DNA from: Actinospineispora eucalypti
Lineage (GTDB): Bacteria; Actinomycetota; Actinomycetes; Mycobacteriales; Pseudonocardiaceae
Assembly (NCBI GenBank): GCA_014208095.1
Contig: JACHMT010000001.1
Location: 1,178,001-1,242,000 of the forward strand
Direction: 5' to 3'
Length of the DNA stretch: 64,000 bases
In this document: in pieces, positions 22,124 to 31,154 of the stretch
How positions within the stretch are numbered: the stretch's first letter is position 1
How the letters are laid out: each line of letters starts with the position of its first letter
Made by a program: the position numbers and the translations under genes
Notes under the pieces: generated by a model
The model's input: the letters and a program-made list of their open reading frames with translations, nothing else
The model's database searches: none
Told to the model about the DNA's origin: nothing

Positions 22124-25056
22124 GCCGCCGTGAGGGCGAGCGGCTTCGTGTCCTCGGGCAGGCCGGCCTGGAAGAGCTCGAGCATCTCCGCCCAGTCGGC
22201 CTCGGCGCCCGCCTTCTCGGCCGCCGCCCGCTCGTCCGGTGACAGGGCGTCGTCCAGGTGCCGTTCGAAACCCGGCCCGGCGAGGTGCACGAACCGCCGG
22301 TAGCCGGCCCCGCGCCGGGCCGCGTGCGTCACCACCGCCGCGCGCAGCCGCACGCCGTCCGCCGGCCGGCCGGCCAGCGCCAGTGCGTAGGCGCCGGCGT
22401 ACAGCACGCCCAGCGCGTCGGAGACGTTGTGCAGCTCGGTGAACACCTCCAGGGCGTGCTGCAGGGCGCACAGCGCGCGCATGCCGCGCGGCCAGTGGAC
22501 CGACCGCTCGTGCTCGGTGTCGTCGGGCCGGATCAGGTTCCAGGCGAGCATGAGCGACACGGTGCCCTCGGTCCACTGGTGACCGCAGCGCGCGGCGGTG
22601 CGCCGCGCGCGCAGCAGCATCTGCTCGCCCTTGACCCGGTCACCGCCGAGCAGGGTGGCCGCGCCCAGCGCCATCCAGGCGACGCCGCGCAACCAGTCCG
22701 GCTGGCCGTCCCGGGCGGCCAGCACGGCCAGCCGGCCCGCGTCGCGCAGCGCGGCCTCCGGCTCGCCGGCCAACACCGTGCCGGCCGCGCGGCAGAGCAT
22801 GGCCTTGGCCAGCATCGGGTGGCCGTCCCGGTCGGTGCCGATCAGGGCCAGCGCCTCGTCGGCGAACCGGATCGTCGACTCCGCCTGGCTGCTGTGGAAG
22901 GTCACGATGGACTGTGCGAGCAGGCCTTTCACCCGCTCGCTGGGCGGCGCGTCCGGCACCTTGGCCATCGCGTCGCGGATCAGGGCGAGCCCCTCGGCGG
23001 GCACCCCGGCGGCGACCCACACCCACTCCAGCGCGGCCGCGGTGCGCAGCGCGTCCACCGGTCGGTTGGCCAGGTCGTGCTGGATGCCGGCGCGGATGTT
23101 CGGCAGCTCGGCGGCCAGCGCGCGGTAGGCCGAGCTGGCCTTGGGGCCGGTGATGTGCGCGATCTGTTCGTGCACGAAGCGGCGGACCCAGCGGGCGTGG
23201 GCCTCGCGGCTGGCGGCGGGGTCGGGGTCGGCCTGCCGGCAGTAGCCGCGGACGGTGAACAGCAGTCGGTAGCGGGTGGGAGTGGCGCCCAGGTCGGCCT
23301 GCACGACCGAGCGGTCGACCAGGGAGGCCAGGGTGGCGAGGACGGGCTGGCCGATGGTGCCGGTGGGCTGTACGGCGTCGGCGGCGGGCCATTCGAAGCC
23401 GCCCTCGAACGGCCACAGCCGCAGCAGGAGCGCACGGTCGGCCGGGGTGAGCAGGCCGACGCTCCAGGCGATGGCCGAGTGCAGCGTGGCGTGGGGGCTG
23501 AGCGAGCCGCGCGGCGGGGTGCCGAGGACGTCGTCGCGTTCGCTGAGGTGGGTGGCGAGCTCGGCCAGGCCGAGGGCGCGTTCGCGGGCGGCGGCCAGCT
23601 CGATGGCCAGGGGCAGGCCGTCGAGGGCGGTGCAGATGCGGCGGGCGTCGGTGAGCTCGGTGGCCGAGGGGCGCCACCCGGGCCGGCCGGCGCGCACCCG
23701 GTCCAGCAGGAGGGTCACCGCCGGTCCGTCCACGTCGAGGGGCGCCACCGGGACGGTGCACTCGCCGTCCACGCCGAGTGGCTCGCGGCTGGTGGCCAGG
23801 ATGCGGAGCTCGGGGCAGTCGCGCAGCAGCCCGATGACCAGCTCGGCGACCGGTCCGGTGAGGTGCTCGCAGTTGTCCAGCACGACCAGCGTGGGTTGCT
23901 CGCGCAGGGCGTCGTGCAGGGGCGGGGCCGGTTCCTCGGTGCTCTGGCGAACGCCGAGCGCCTCGGCGAGGGTGGGGACGAGCGCGCCGGCGTTGGGCAC
24001 GTCGGAGAGCCAGACCGGGATGCTGCGCGGGGTGGTGAGGGCGTGCTCCACGGCGAGGCGGGTCTTGCCGACGCCGGCCGGGCCGATGAGGCTGACCAGC
24101 CGGTGTTCGCGCAGTGCCTCGGCGACGATGTCCAGGTCGGCCTGGCGGCCGATGAAGGAGGACAGCGGGCGGGTGAGGGGGCGGTGGCCCCGGGCCGGCT
24201 CCGGGGGGCTGGCCAGTACCGGACTCCGGTCGGCCGCCTCCGGGGCGACCGGTGCCGAGGGGGCCGGCGACTCGACGATCAGCAGCCGGGGGTCGTGGTT
24301 GAGCAGCCGCCGTTCCAGCTCGCGCAGTCCCGGCCCGGGATCGACGCCCAGCTCGTCGGCCAGCAGCTCGCGCACCCGGCGCAGCTCGGCCAGCGCGTGG
24401 CCCTGCCGGCCGGCCCGGTACAGGCCGAGGATGAGCAGCTCCCAGCGCCGCTCCCGGTACGGCGACGCGGCCACCGCCTCGGTCAGCGCGGCCACCGCCC
24501 CGGCGGTGTCACCGGTGGCCAACCGGGCCGCCTGCAGCTCCTCGACCGCCACCTCGCGCAGCTCGGCCAGCTTGGCCCGGGGGCCTTCGGTCGCGGTCGA
24601 CGCGCCCAGCTCGGACCACGGCTCGCCGCGCCACAGCGGCAGCGCCTCCCGGTAGGCGCGCACCGCGCCCGCCGGGTCGCCCGCCGAGCGCAGCCGGTCG
24701 CCCTCGGACACCAGCTGGGTGAACCGGCCGGCGTCGGTCTGCTCGGCCGCCACCGCGAACCGGTAGCCCAGGGCGGTCCGGGCCAGCCGGTCCCGGGCCT
24801 TCGGCCCGAGCGCGGAGCGCAGCCGCGACACGCTGACCTGCAGCGCCCCGTTGATCACCGGCGGGGCGTCCGCACCCCACACCAGCTCGGCCAGGCTGGT
24901 GTCCGGCATCGGCTGGCCACCCGCCGCGAGCAGCGCGGAAAGCAGCCGGCGCTGGCCCGGTCCGCCCAGGCTGGCCGGCTCGCCGTCCACCTCGACCTGC
25001 AGCGGCCCGAGCACGCGACAAAACAGCAACGGTGTGGCACCCCCCATGGCGGCCAC
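21982..25056 (-). CDS. AfsR/SARP-like regulator with NB-ARC ATPase domain
   Basis: This is a 1024-residue cytoplasmic signalling regulator. Residues 10-100 are an OmpR-like winged helix (LQVSVSRLRSALG), and 105-250 form the bacterial transcriptional activation domain. Around 298-530 is a STAND/NB-ARC ATPase with Walker A GPAGVGKT near 325-332, Walker B LVVLDNCEHL and a sensor in LATSREPLGV. The rest is helical, TPR-like. Such proteins activate secondary metabolism or stress genes. The final 47 residues are Ala/Ser/Pro-rich and overlap the tautomerase gene antisense, so they may be a read-through tail. Confidence 0.88.
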   Translation of the reverse strand: MAAMGGATPLLFCRVLGPLQVEVDGEPASLGGPGQRRLLSALLAAGGQPMPDTSLAELVWGADAPPVINGALQVSVSRLRSALGPKARDRLARTALGYRFAVAAEQTDAGRFTQLVSEGDRLRSAGDPAGAVRAYREALPLWRGEPWSELGASTATEGPRAKLAELREVAVEELQAARLATGDTAGAVAALTEAVAASPYRERRWELLILGLYRAGRQGHALAELRRVRELLADELGVDPGPGLRELERRLLNHDPRLLIVESPAPSAPVAPEAADRSPVLASPPEPARGHRPLTRPLSSFIGRQADLDIVAEALREHRLVSLIGPAGVGKTRLAVEHALTTPRSIPVWLSDVPNAGALVPTLAEALGVRQSTEEPAPPLHDALREQPTLVVLDNCEHLTGPVAELVIGLLRDCPELRILATSREPLGVDGECTVPVAPLDVDGPAVTLLLDRVRAGRPGWRPSATELTDARRICTALDGLPLAIELAAARERALGLAELATHLSERDDVLGTPPRGSLSPHATLHSAIAWSVGLLTPADRALLLRLWPFEGGFEWPAADAVQPTGTIGQPVLATLASLVDRSVVQADLGATPTRYRLLFTVRGYCRQADPDPAASREAHARWVRRFVHEQIAHITGPKASSAYRALAAELPNIRAGIQHDLANRPVDALRTAAALEWVWVAAGVPAEGLALIRDAMAKVPDAPPSERVKGLLAQSIVTFHSSQAESTIRFADEALALIGTDRDGHPMLAKAMLCRAAGTVLAGEPEAALRDAGRLAVLAARDGQPDWLRGVAWMALGAATLLGGDRVKGEQMLLRARRTAARCGHQWTEGTVSLMLAWNLIRPDDTEHERSVHWPRGMRALCALQHALEVFTELHNVSDALGVLYAGAYALALAGRPADGVRLRAAVVTHAARRGAGYRRFVHLAGPGFERHLDDALSPDERAAAEKAGAEADWAEMLELFQAGLPEDTKPLALTAAQTGPAAAAMSSALRMRSARAVSRPSGVTPATPAMSSIRPMPPAAPQ

Positions 25057-25217
25057 GCTACCTATGCCGGACGAATTTCAACCTACGCAGATGTGCGTAC
25101 ATAGTTGCCAAGCGAATTTCGTGGGAGCGCATCTTGGAACTCGGATCTTGGGCTCGAGTTGATCACTGGCGTTTTCGGCGGAACATCCGGCCCGGTCGTG
25201 CACGTCCCCGTGGTTGA

Positions 25218-25281
25218 AGATCAACATCAACTTCATGGCCCTTACTGACCGGTAGAAGGTGCGTGAGGTTGATGTAGATCT
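25218..25281. repeat. Family C palindrome, copy C1 (B-type loop)
   Basis: Arms AGATCAACATCAACTTCA (25218-25235) and TGAGGTTGATGTAGATCT (25264-25281) match at 16 of 18. The loop carries CTTACTGACCGGTAGAAG, the same core as the B repeats. It is the first of several repeats in the gene-free stretch 25057-25965. Confidence 0.85.
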
Positions 25282-25310
25282 TGTTGGGGTGGTTGCCGGC
25301 CCAAGCATGG

Positions 25311-25680
25311 CTTGGACGGCGCGGCTGGGCGATCTGCCGCCGCCCGGGTGCCGCCGGTCGCCTTGCGCTCCCGGTCTCACGCGCCCCCGGGTCTCACGCG
25401 CTCCCGGTCTCACGCGCCCCCCGTCCCGCGCAGCCTGGTTACGGTCTGTGGTCGGGCGGTGAGCGGTCGGAGCTTCCGTCTTCGTCGAGCGCTGGCTCAG
25501 TCCGGCTTCGGGTTGATCGAAAGCGGACTCAGCGCGCGCTCGACGAGCAAGGGTGGCGCGGACCTGTTCGGAAGCCGTCCGGGCCGTCACGGTGCGTAGT
25601 GAGAGAAGTGCCGGCGCCCGGACCCGGCGCAACGGGCCGCACCCGAGCGGCGGCAGATCGCCCCAGCCGCGCCGTCCAAG
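25311..25680. mobile_element. MITE-like composite with long inverted E ends
   Basis: A forward E unit (from 25311, CTTGGACGGCGCGGCTGGG) and a reversed E unit (25621-25680) are inverted copies that match at about 42 of the first 44 positions. Between them are three 16-17 base tandem units (GCGCTCCCGGTCTCAC, at 25365, 25381 and 25398). There is also an imperfect inverted repeat (CGTCGAGCGCTGG at about 25484 and its partner ending about 25545). No open frame with coding character is seen. With C1 it occupies most of the 909-base interval 25057-25965; the remainder, 25700-25965, shows nothing recognisable. Confidence 0.5.
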
Positions 25681-25965
25681 CGACCTCTCGAACCCGACCC
25701 GGCGAAACCTGCGCCCCGATTACCGCATCATGAACTCGGCTTGGCGGGCGAGCGAGGCGCGCCGCTGTGGAGCGCGCGCCGCCTGACGCGGTTCCCACGA
25801 CGCGCTTGACGCGAGCCGACTCGGCCAGCGCTCGATACGCACGCCCCCGCCAGCTCGGTCCCGCGCGCACCGGGTGATTACCCGAGGTGAGAGTCGGATC
25901 GCACAAGGCGAGTGCGATCTCGGCACCCGACCCGACCGGGGTTTCACATCGCTCTCTGAGAGCGC

Positions 25966-26304
25966 TCAGCCGTCCAGCGCCTTGCGCAGCTTGGCCGGCG
26001 CCTTCAGCCGCCAGGCCTCCTCGATCAGCTCGCGCAGCTGGCCGGGGTCCACCTTGTCCAGGTTGACCAGGATCGCGCCGTAGCCGTCGTAGTGCGGGGT
26101 GGTGTAGAACGCCGGATCCCCGCCGGCGAGCAGGGCCTCCTTCTCGTCCAGGCCGCACATCAGCACCAGGCCGCCCTCCGCCTCGCTGCGCAGCCGCGCG
26201 AAGCCCTTGCCCGCCACCTTCAGCGCCGGCGTGTTGTAGGAGGTGGACTCCGTGACCTCCGGCAGCTCGGCGGCCATGGCCACCACCTCGGTCCAGCTCG
26301 GCAT
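25966..26304 (-). CDS. YjbR/MmcQ family protein
   Basis: This is a 112-residue small protein of the CyaY-like YjbR (MmcQ) fold. Diagnostic runs are SYNTPALKVAGKGFARL near residue 20 and a C-terminal IEEAWRLKAPAKLRK. The family is annotated as DNA-binding on structural grounds, but no clear role is known. It lies 27 bases downstream of the DUF309 gene and is probably cotranscribed with it. Confidence 0.85.
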   Translation of the reverse strand: MPSWTEVVAMAAELPEVTESTSYNTPALKVAGKGFARLRSEAEGGLVLMCGLDEKEALLAGGDPAFYTTPHYDGYGAILVNLDKVDPGQLRELIEEAWRLKAPAKLRKALDG

Positions 26305-26331
26305 GCTCGTACCTCTCCCCTCAGCGAATCC

Positions 26332-26856
26332 TCAGTGATCCTCCCGCGCCGGACCGGCGCCGTCTTGGTCAAAGGGGAACAGCCTCGGCCGGCGGTCGGC
26401 TTCGGTGACCGCCCGCAGGCCGTCGTCCCGGATCAGGGACGCCAGGCGTTCGGCGTGCGCGACCAACCCGGCCACGTCGATCCGGTGCGGGGGTTCGGCG
26501 GCGAACGGCGCGATCCGCTCCGAGCCCCGGACCAGCAGCGATACCGCGCCGGTGCGGTTGCCGCGCTGGGCGTGGGTGAGCCCGACGGCCAGCTGCGCGA
26601 GCCCCTGCCAGAGCGCACGCTCCGGCCCCTCGGTGGCCTTCCAGGTGCCCTCCAGCACCTCGTGGGCGTGGAACGGCAGCCCTTCGTCCAGCAGCCGTTG
26701 CGCCTCCCGGAGTGCCTCGTCCGGGGGAAGCGCGAGGTCTTCGGGCACCCGGTCCACCCCGGGCGCACCCTTGGCCATCGGCCGGCCGGAGGAGTCGCGC
26801 GGCCGGGCGTTCCGCGCTCTACCCAGGTCATCGCGGTCCCTGCCCTGCCCGGCCAT
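26332..26856 (-). CDS. DUF309 domain protein
   Basis: This is a 174-residue protein with the DUF309 core: PFHAHEVLEGTWK near residue 60 followed by LWQGLAQLAVGLTHAQRGNR. The conserved His-x-x-His-Glu-like arrangement suggests a metal or ligand site, but the function is not established. The N-terminal GRARNARPRDSSGRP stretch is normal for the family, which supports the ATG at 26856 over an internal one. It forms a two-gene unit with the YjbR-type gene. Confidence 0.8.
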   Translation of the reverse strand: MAGQGRDRDDLGRARNARPRDSSGRPMAKGAPGVDRVPEDLALPPDEALREAQRLLDEGLPFHAHEVLEGTWKATEGPERALWQGLAQLAVGLTHAQRGNRTGAVSLLVRGSERIAPFAAEPPHRIDVAGLVAHAERLASLIRDDGLRAVTEADRRPRLFPFDQDGAGPAREDH

Positions 26857-26941
26857 TCCGGTGTCCCTCCGCTCGCGTAAGTTTCCCTCGATCGATCTAA
26901 CCGTGGATGCGGGTGTTCAGGCGGCTGGGATGGGAGCGGGC

Positions 26942-28585
26942 ATGGCAGAGGCGGGCGTCGGATCGGGCCTGACCCGGCGGCGGTTCCTCCGTGCGGTCGG
27001 CCGCACGAGCGGCGCCGGCGCGATGCTCGCGGCCATGGGCGCATTGGACCTGGCGGTCAGCTCGGACACCCCGTGGCCGCCGTTTCGCCAGCTCAGCTAC
27101 GCCGACTTCCGGCTGAGCGGGCGGTCCGCGGCGAAGGTGGTCATCGTCGGCGGCGGGGTCGCCGGCCTGGCCTGTGCCTACGAGCTGGGCAAGGCCGGCT
27201 ACGACTGCACGGTCCTGGAGGCGAACCACTGGGCCGGCGGCCGCAACCTGACCGTGCGCAACGGCTTCGAGCTGACCGAGCTGGGCGGGGTCAAGCAGCG
27301 GGTGGGCTTCACCGAGGGCCAGTACATGAACACCGGCCCGGGGCGCATCGCGCAGTGGATGGTCACCATGGACTACTGCCGCGAGCTGAACATCCCGCTC
27401 GAGGTGTTCAGCGACGTGAACCACGACGCGTACGTCTTCAACGAGAAGGACGGCATGCAGCCGGGGCACCCGTTGCGCCGCCGTGCGGTGGTCGCGGACG
27501 CCTACGGGTACCTCTCCGAGCTGCTGGCCAAGGCCACCGACCAGGGCGCGCTGGACAAGCGGCTGACCCCGGAGGACCGGGAAAAGCTGATCGAGTTCCT
27601 CCGCCAGTTCGGCAACATCGGGCGCAAGCGTCCGGGTGATCCGGAGCGGAGCTTCGTCTACGACGGCGGCAGCGCCCGGGGCTACTCGCGCTGGCCGGGC
27701 GCCACCGGTGATCCCGGCGTGCGCACCGAGCCCAAGGTGGCGCCGCTGAGCCAGATCATCACCAAAGAGGTCGGCGACATCTTCGAGTTCGTGATGGACT
27801 ACAAGCACGCCACCGTGATGATGCAGCCGATCGGCGGGATGGACGCCATCCCCAGGGCGCTGGCCAAGGCGATCGGCGCGCAGAAGATCAAGCTGAACTC
27901 GCCGGTCACCGGGATCACCGACGGCCCGGACCGGGTCAGCGTCCGGTACCGCGACAACGGCGGCCCGGAGCGCCAGATCGACGCCGACTACTGCATCCTC
28001 ACCGGGTCGCCGCAGCTTCTCGCTCGGCTGCCGCACAACCTCGGGCCGGACGTGCAGAAGGCGCTGAACACCTACCAGATGAATGAGGCCGGCAAGATCG
28101 GCCTGGAGTACCGCCGCCGGTGGTGGGAGATCGAGGACCGGATCTACGGCGGGGTCACCGAGACCGACATGGACATCCGGCGCATCTGGTACCCGTCGAC
28201 CGGCTATCACAGCGAGCGCGGCATCCTGGTCGGCTACTACAACACCGGGGACAACGCGGTGACCTACGGCGCGATGAACCACGCGGCCCGGGAGGCTCGC
28301 GCGTTGGCCCAGGGCGTAAAGATCCACGGGCCGAAGTACCGCACCGAGCTGGCGCGGTCGTTCTCCATCGCCTGGCACCGCGTGCCGTACCTCGAGAACG
28401 GCTGGCAGAACATTCCCGATGGCCCGGACGCCCCGGTCTACGCCCCGCTGAGCCGGCCCTCAGGATCGGGCCGGACGTATTTCGCCGGCGACTGGCTTTC
28501 GCACACCGTCTCCTGGCAGCACGGCGCGTTCCTCTCCGCCCGGAAAACGGTCACCGCGATCCACCAGCGCTCCCTGGCGCACTGA
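26942..28585 (+). CDS. Tat-exported flavin monoamine/L-amino-acid oxidase
   Basis: This is a 547-residue FAD amine oxidase. The N-terminus has a twin-arginine signal (TRRRFLRAVG then a hydrophobic stretch), so it folds in the cytoplasm and is exported. The dinucleotide fold VVIVGGGVAGLACAYELGKA is followed by GGR (AGGRN). The C-terminal FAD contact is TYFAGDWLSHTVSWQHGAF. It should oxidise an amino acid or amine, giving an imine and hydrogen peroxide outside the cell. The ATG at 26942 follows GGGAG; ATG 26930 and GTG 26903 are alternatives. It stands alone and is divergent from DUF309. Confidence 0.88.
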   Translation: MAEAGVGSGLTRRRFLRAVGRTSGAGAMLAAMGALDLAVSSDTPWPPFRQLSYADFRLSGRSAAKVVIVGGGVAGLACAYELGKAGYDCTVLEANHWAGGRNLTVRNGFELTELGGVKQRVGFTEGQYMNTGPGRIAQWMVTMDYCRELNIPLEVFSDVNHDAYVFNEKDGMQPGHPLRRRAVVADAYGYLSELLAKATDQGALDKRLTPEDREKLIEFLRQFGNIGRKRPGDPERSFVYDGGSARGYSRWPGATGDPGVRTEPKVAPLSQIITKEVGDIFEFVMDYKHATVMMQPIGGMDAIPRALAKAIGAQKIKLNSPVTGITDGPDRVSVRYRDNGGPERQIDADYCILTGSPQLLARLPHNLGPDVQKALNTYQMNEAGKIGLEYRRRWWEIEDRIYGGVTETDMDIRRIWYPSTGYHSERGILVGYYNTGDNAVTYGAMNHAAREARALAQGVKIHGPKYRTELARSFSIAWHRVPYLENGWQNIPDGPDAPVYAPLSRPSGSGRTYFAGDWLSHTVSWQHGAFLSARKTVTAIHQRSLAH

Positions 28586-28671
28586 GGACCGGCCGCGGTC
28601 GGCTCGCGGCAATGCTGCTCAGCTAAGGCGCCGAGCCCGTCGTCAATGTCGGCGTGCGGTTTCGGTTGGGG

Positions 28672-28740
28672 GGTGGGTTCGAAAGATGGCCTGGACGGCG
28701 GTGCGGTGGCGACCTTTGCGTGCCCGGCTCGCGGTGTGGG
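28672..28740. repeat. Family E unit, diverged copy
   Basis: GGTTCGAAAGATGGCCTGGACGG and the following GC-rich stretch align with the E consensus seen at 49115-49188 and in the composites at 16322 and 25311. It lies in the gene-free stretch 28586-29343, which is otherwise filled by C2, C3, a half F repeat near 28990-29040 and another diverged E unit near 29111-29165. Confidence 0.5.
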
Positions 28741-28838
28741 TTGCGGAGCGTGGCCGGTGTTGGTCGGGTTCGGTTTGTCGAGGTCGACGCGAGTATGTCG
28801 GTCGGCGCATCCTGGGATGGGGTCTGCTCATGGGCGGG

Positions 28839-28902
28839 AGATCAACATCATCGATAGAGACGTTACCCGCGAGTAGAACGTCTGTGAGGATGATGTCGAT
28901 CT
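28839..28902. repeat. Family C palindrome, copy C2 (B-type loop)
   Basis: Arms AGATCAACATCATC (28839-28852) and GATGATGTCGATCT (28889-28902) match at 13 of 14. The loop contains AGAGACGTTAC then GTAGAACGTCT, again the B core. It has the same arrangement as C1, which shows that B and C repeats are related or co-mobilised. Confidence 0.8.
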
Positions 28903-29041
28903 TCATCGACCCCCGGAACACCGAATAGCCGCGACGAACCGGCGCGTCTGGGCTGACGACAAGTCCCAAACCACTAACTGAACGGCATTGCGGCTGGCGG
29001 ACCGCCACGATCGGCGATCAAGGCGGTTCCGGTCCGCCGCC

Positions 29042-29103
29042 AAGATCGACATCAACCTGAGGCACCTCTTGCGCCCTTGGAAGGTGCCTCAGGCTGATGT
29101 CGG
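29042..29103. repeat. Family C palindrome, copy C3
   Basis: CGACATCAACCTGAGGCACCT (29047-29067) pairs with AGGTGCCTCAGGCTGATGTCG (29082-29102) at 20 of 21 positions, with a short loop lacking the B core. It is followed directly by a diverged E unit. Confidence 0.85.
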
Positions 29104-29312
29104 GTGCGGTGCCGGTCCAAGGACGCCTGGGCGGGCGCGGCTGGGCCTGTTCGCCGCCCCGGGTACGACCCGCCGCGGCACGTCGACCACGAACAGTTGC
29201 GGGTACGGCTTCGCTCGGCGGGGTTGGTCGGGCCCGGGCCGCGCCGGGAACGGAACGGGCAGCGGCCGGCGAGCCCGAGGAATTTTTCTCCTGGCTCTCG
29301 GGTTCTCCGATG

Positions 29313-29325
29313 CGTTTCCGAAACG
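29313..29325. promoter_or_regulatory. Short palindrome upstream of the quinone-oxidoreductase-like gene
   Basis: CGTTTC, one base, GAAACG is a perfect 13-base palindrome ending 19 bases before the ATG at 29344. A purine-rich AAAGAGG site lies between. It may be an operator. No regulator gene is adjacent. Confidence 0.35.
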
Positions 29326-29343
29326 CCAGGAAAGAGGTTTCCG

Positions 29344-30240
29344 ATGCGCGCTCTCGCGGTCACTCCCGGTTCCACCTACGGGCTTTCCTGGCGGGAGGTG
29401 GCGGATCCGGTCCCCGCGCCGGGTGAGGCCCTGATCGAGGTGCGCAACTCCTCGCTCAACTTCGGGGACCTGAGCAGCGCCCCGGGCGGCGCGCCCGGCA
29501 CCGTCCCGGGCTGGGACGCCGCCGGTGTGGTGCTGGCCGCCGCCGAGGACGGGTCCGGCCCGAAGGCCGGTGACCGGGTGGTCTCGTTCAGCTACGCCAA
29601 CGGCGCCTGGGCCGCGAAACGGGCGGTCGCCACCGCCGACCTGGCGGTCGTCCCGGAGAAGGTGGACCTGGCCGTGGCCGCCGCGCTGCCGGTCGCCGGG
29701 GTGACCGCGTTGCGCGCGCTGCGCGTGTCCGGTGCGCTGCTCGGCCGGCGGGTGCTGATCACCGGCGCCTCCGGCGGGGTGGGCCGGTACGCGGTGCAGC
29801 TGGCCGCGCTGGGCGGCGCGCACGTGATCGCGGCGGCGAACCGGGGCGCCGGGCTGGCCGAGCTGGGAGCGCACGAGGTGGTGAGCACACTCGACGGCCT
29901 CGAGCCGGTGGACGTGGTGTTGGACAACGTCGGCGGCCGGCAGCTGGTTCAGGCGTGGGGCCTGGTGAAGACCGGTGGTGTGGTGCAGAGCATCGGGTGG
30001 ACCTCGGGCGAGCCGGCCGAGTTCCCGGCCTACTCCACCGTCGGACCGGCCAAGAGCCTGACCAGCTTCCAGGCGGGCGTCGACTTCGGACCGGACCTGA
30101 CCGCGCTGCTGGAGCTGGTCGAGGACGGGCGCCTCAAGGTCGACATCGGCTGGCGAGGCTCGTGGAGCCGGTTCGAGGAAGCCGCCAAGGCCCTCCTCGG
30201 CCGCCAGGTCACCGGCAAGGCAGTGCTGGATCACGACTGA
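29344..30240 (+). CDS. Zinc-independent MDR family quinone oxidoreductase
   Basis: This is a 298-residue medium-chain dehydrogenase of the quinone reductase branch. It has the N-terminal GroES-like part (SSLNFGDLSS) and a Rossmann domain with ITGASGGVGRYAVQLAALGG near residue 140. The Cys/His zinc ligands of alcohol dehydrogenases are absent, so it is an NADPH-dependent reductase of alkenals or quinones. It heads a run with a crotonase gene (22 bases later) and an alcohol dehydrogenase on the same strand, a possible lipid or aldehyde pathway. Confidence 0.87.
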   Translation: MRALAVTPGSTYGLSWREVADPVPAPGEALIEVRNSSLNFGDLSSAPGGAPGTVPGWDAAGVVLAAAEDGSGPKAGDRVVSFSYANGAWAAKRAVATADLAVVPEKVDLAVAAALPVAGVTALRALRVSGALLGRRVLITGASGGVGRYAVQLAALGGAHVIAAANRGAGLAELGAHEVVSTLDGLEPVDVVLDNVGGRQLVQAWGLVKTGGVVQSIGWTSGEPAEFPAYSTVGPAKSLTSFQAGVDFGPDLTALLELVEDGRLKVDIGWRGSWSRFEEAAKALLGRQVTGKAVLDHD

Positions 30241-30261
30241 TAATCGTGTTATGAACAACCC

Positions 30262-31077
30262 GTGCACACGGACTTCAAGACCCTGACCCTGACCGTCGAA
30301 GACGGCGTCGCAGACCTGCGGCTGAACCGGCCGGACCGGGCGAACGCGATGAACGTGGACATGTGGCAGGAGCTGCGCGAGGCGGCCAGGGCGGCCGACG
30401 CGGCGCCCGAGGTCCGGGTGGTGGTGCTGCGTGGCGAGGGCAAGCACTTCTGCGCGGGCATCGACCTGGGCATGCTGGCCAACGGGCTGGGGCGCCCCGA
30501 CCTGGAACTGGGCCGCGCGGCGGAGGAGCGCCGCCGGGCCATCCTGGACCTGCAGGACACGCTGACCTGGCTGGAGCGCTGCCGCAAGCCGGTGCTGGCC
30601 GCGATCCACGGCTCCTGCATCGGCGCCGGGCTGGACCTGGCCGTGGCCTGCGATCTGCGGTACGTCACGGCGGACGCCCAGTTCGTGCTGAAAGAGGTGG
30701 ACATGGGGCTGGCCGCCGACGTCGGTGTGCTGCAGCGGCTGCCCCGGATCGTCGGCGAGGGCGTCACCCGCGAGCTGGCCTACACCTGCCGGAGCGTCTC
30801 CGGCACCGAGGCGGCCGAGCTGCGCCTGGCCAACCGCTGCTTCGGCAACCGGGAAGAGATGTACAAGGGCGTCGCCGAGGTGGCCCGCGAGCTGGCCGCC
30901 AAGCCGCCGCTGGCCCTGCGCAACACCAAGCAGACGATCACCTACGCGCGCGACCACACCGTCGCCGACGGGCTGGACCAGATCGCCACCTGGAACGCCT
31001 GGGCGCTGCAGACCACCGACCTCGCCGAGGCGATGCAGGCATTCGTCGAGAAAAGGCCCGGCAACTACGGCGAGTAA
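30262..31077 (+). CDS. Crotonase-family enzyme, probable dienoyl-CoA isomerase
   Basis: This is a 271-residue enoyl-CoA hydratase/isomerase-fold protein. The oxyanion-hole strands are HFCAGIDLGML near residue 60 and HGSCIGAGLDL near residue 115. The acidic residues lie in LKEVDMGLAADVG. That Glu/Asp pattern matches delta3,5-delta2,4-dienoyl-CoA isomerase, which shifts double bonds during beta-oxidation of unsaturated fatty acids. The GTG at 30262 lies 22 bases after the MDR gene. A general enoyl-CoA hydratase remains possible. Confidence 0.88.
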   Translation: MHTDFKTLTLTVEDGVADLRLNRPDRANAMNVDMWQELREAARAADAAPEVRVVVLRGEGKHFCAGIDLGMLANGLGRPDLELGRAAEERRRAILDLQDTLTWLERCRKPVLAAIHGSCIGAGLDLAVACDLRYVTADAQFVLKEVDMGLAADVGVLQRLPRIVGEGVTRELAYTCRSVSGTEAAELRLANRCFGNREEMYKGVAEVARELAAKPPLALRNTKQTITYARDHTVADGLDQIATWNAWALQTTDLAEAMQAFVEKRPGNYGE

Positions 31078-31154
31078 GAATCGCTCCTTCGAGAGATGCC
31101 CGGGGCAGACCACTCCCGGCAAAATGCGAGAACTCGGAAACTAGAAGGAGTGTC

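Noticed and set aside
25057..25965. Several short frames in the repeat-rich gap
   Set aside because: All fall in inverted or tandem repeats and lack domain similarity; the repeat structure explains the open frames.
28586..29343. Possible small genes or RNA in a 758-base gap
   Set aside because: The interval is accounted for by E, C2, half F, C3 and E units. No tRNA cloverleaf or riboswitch pattern was found.
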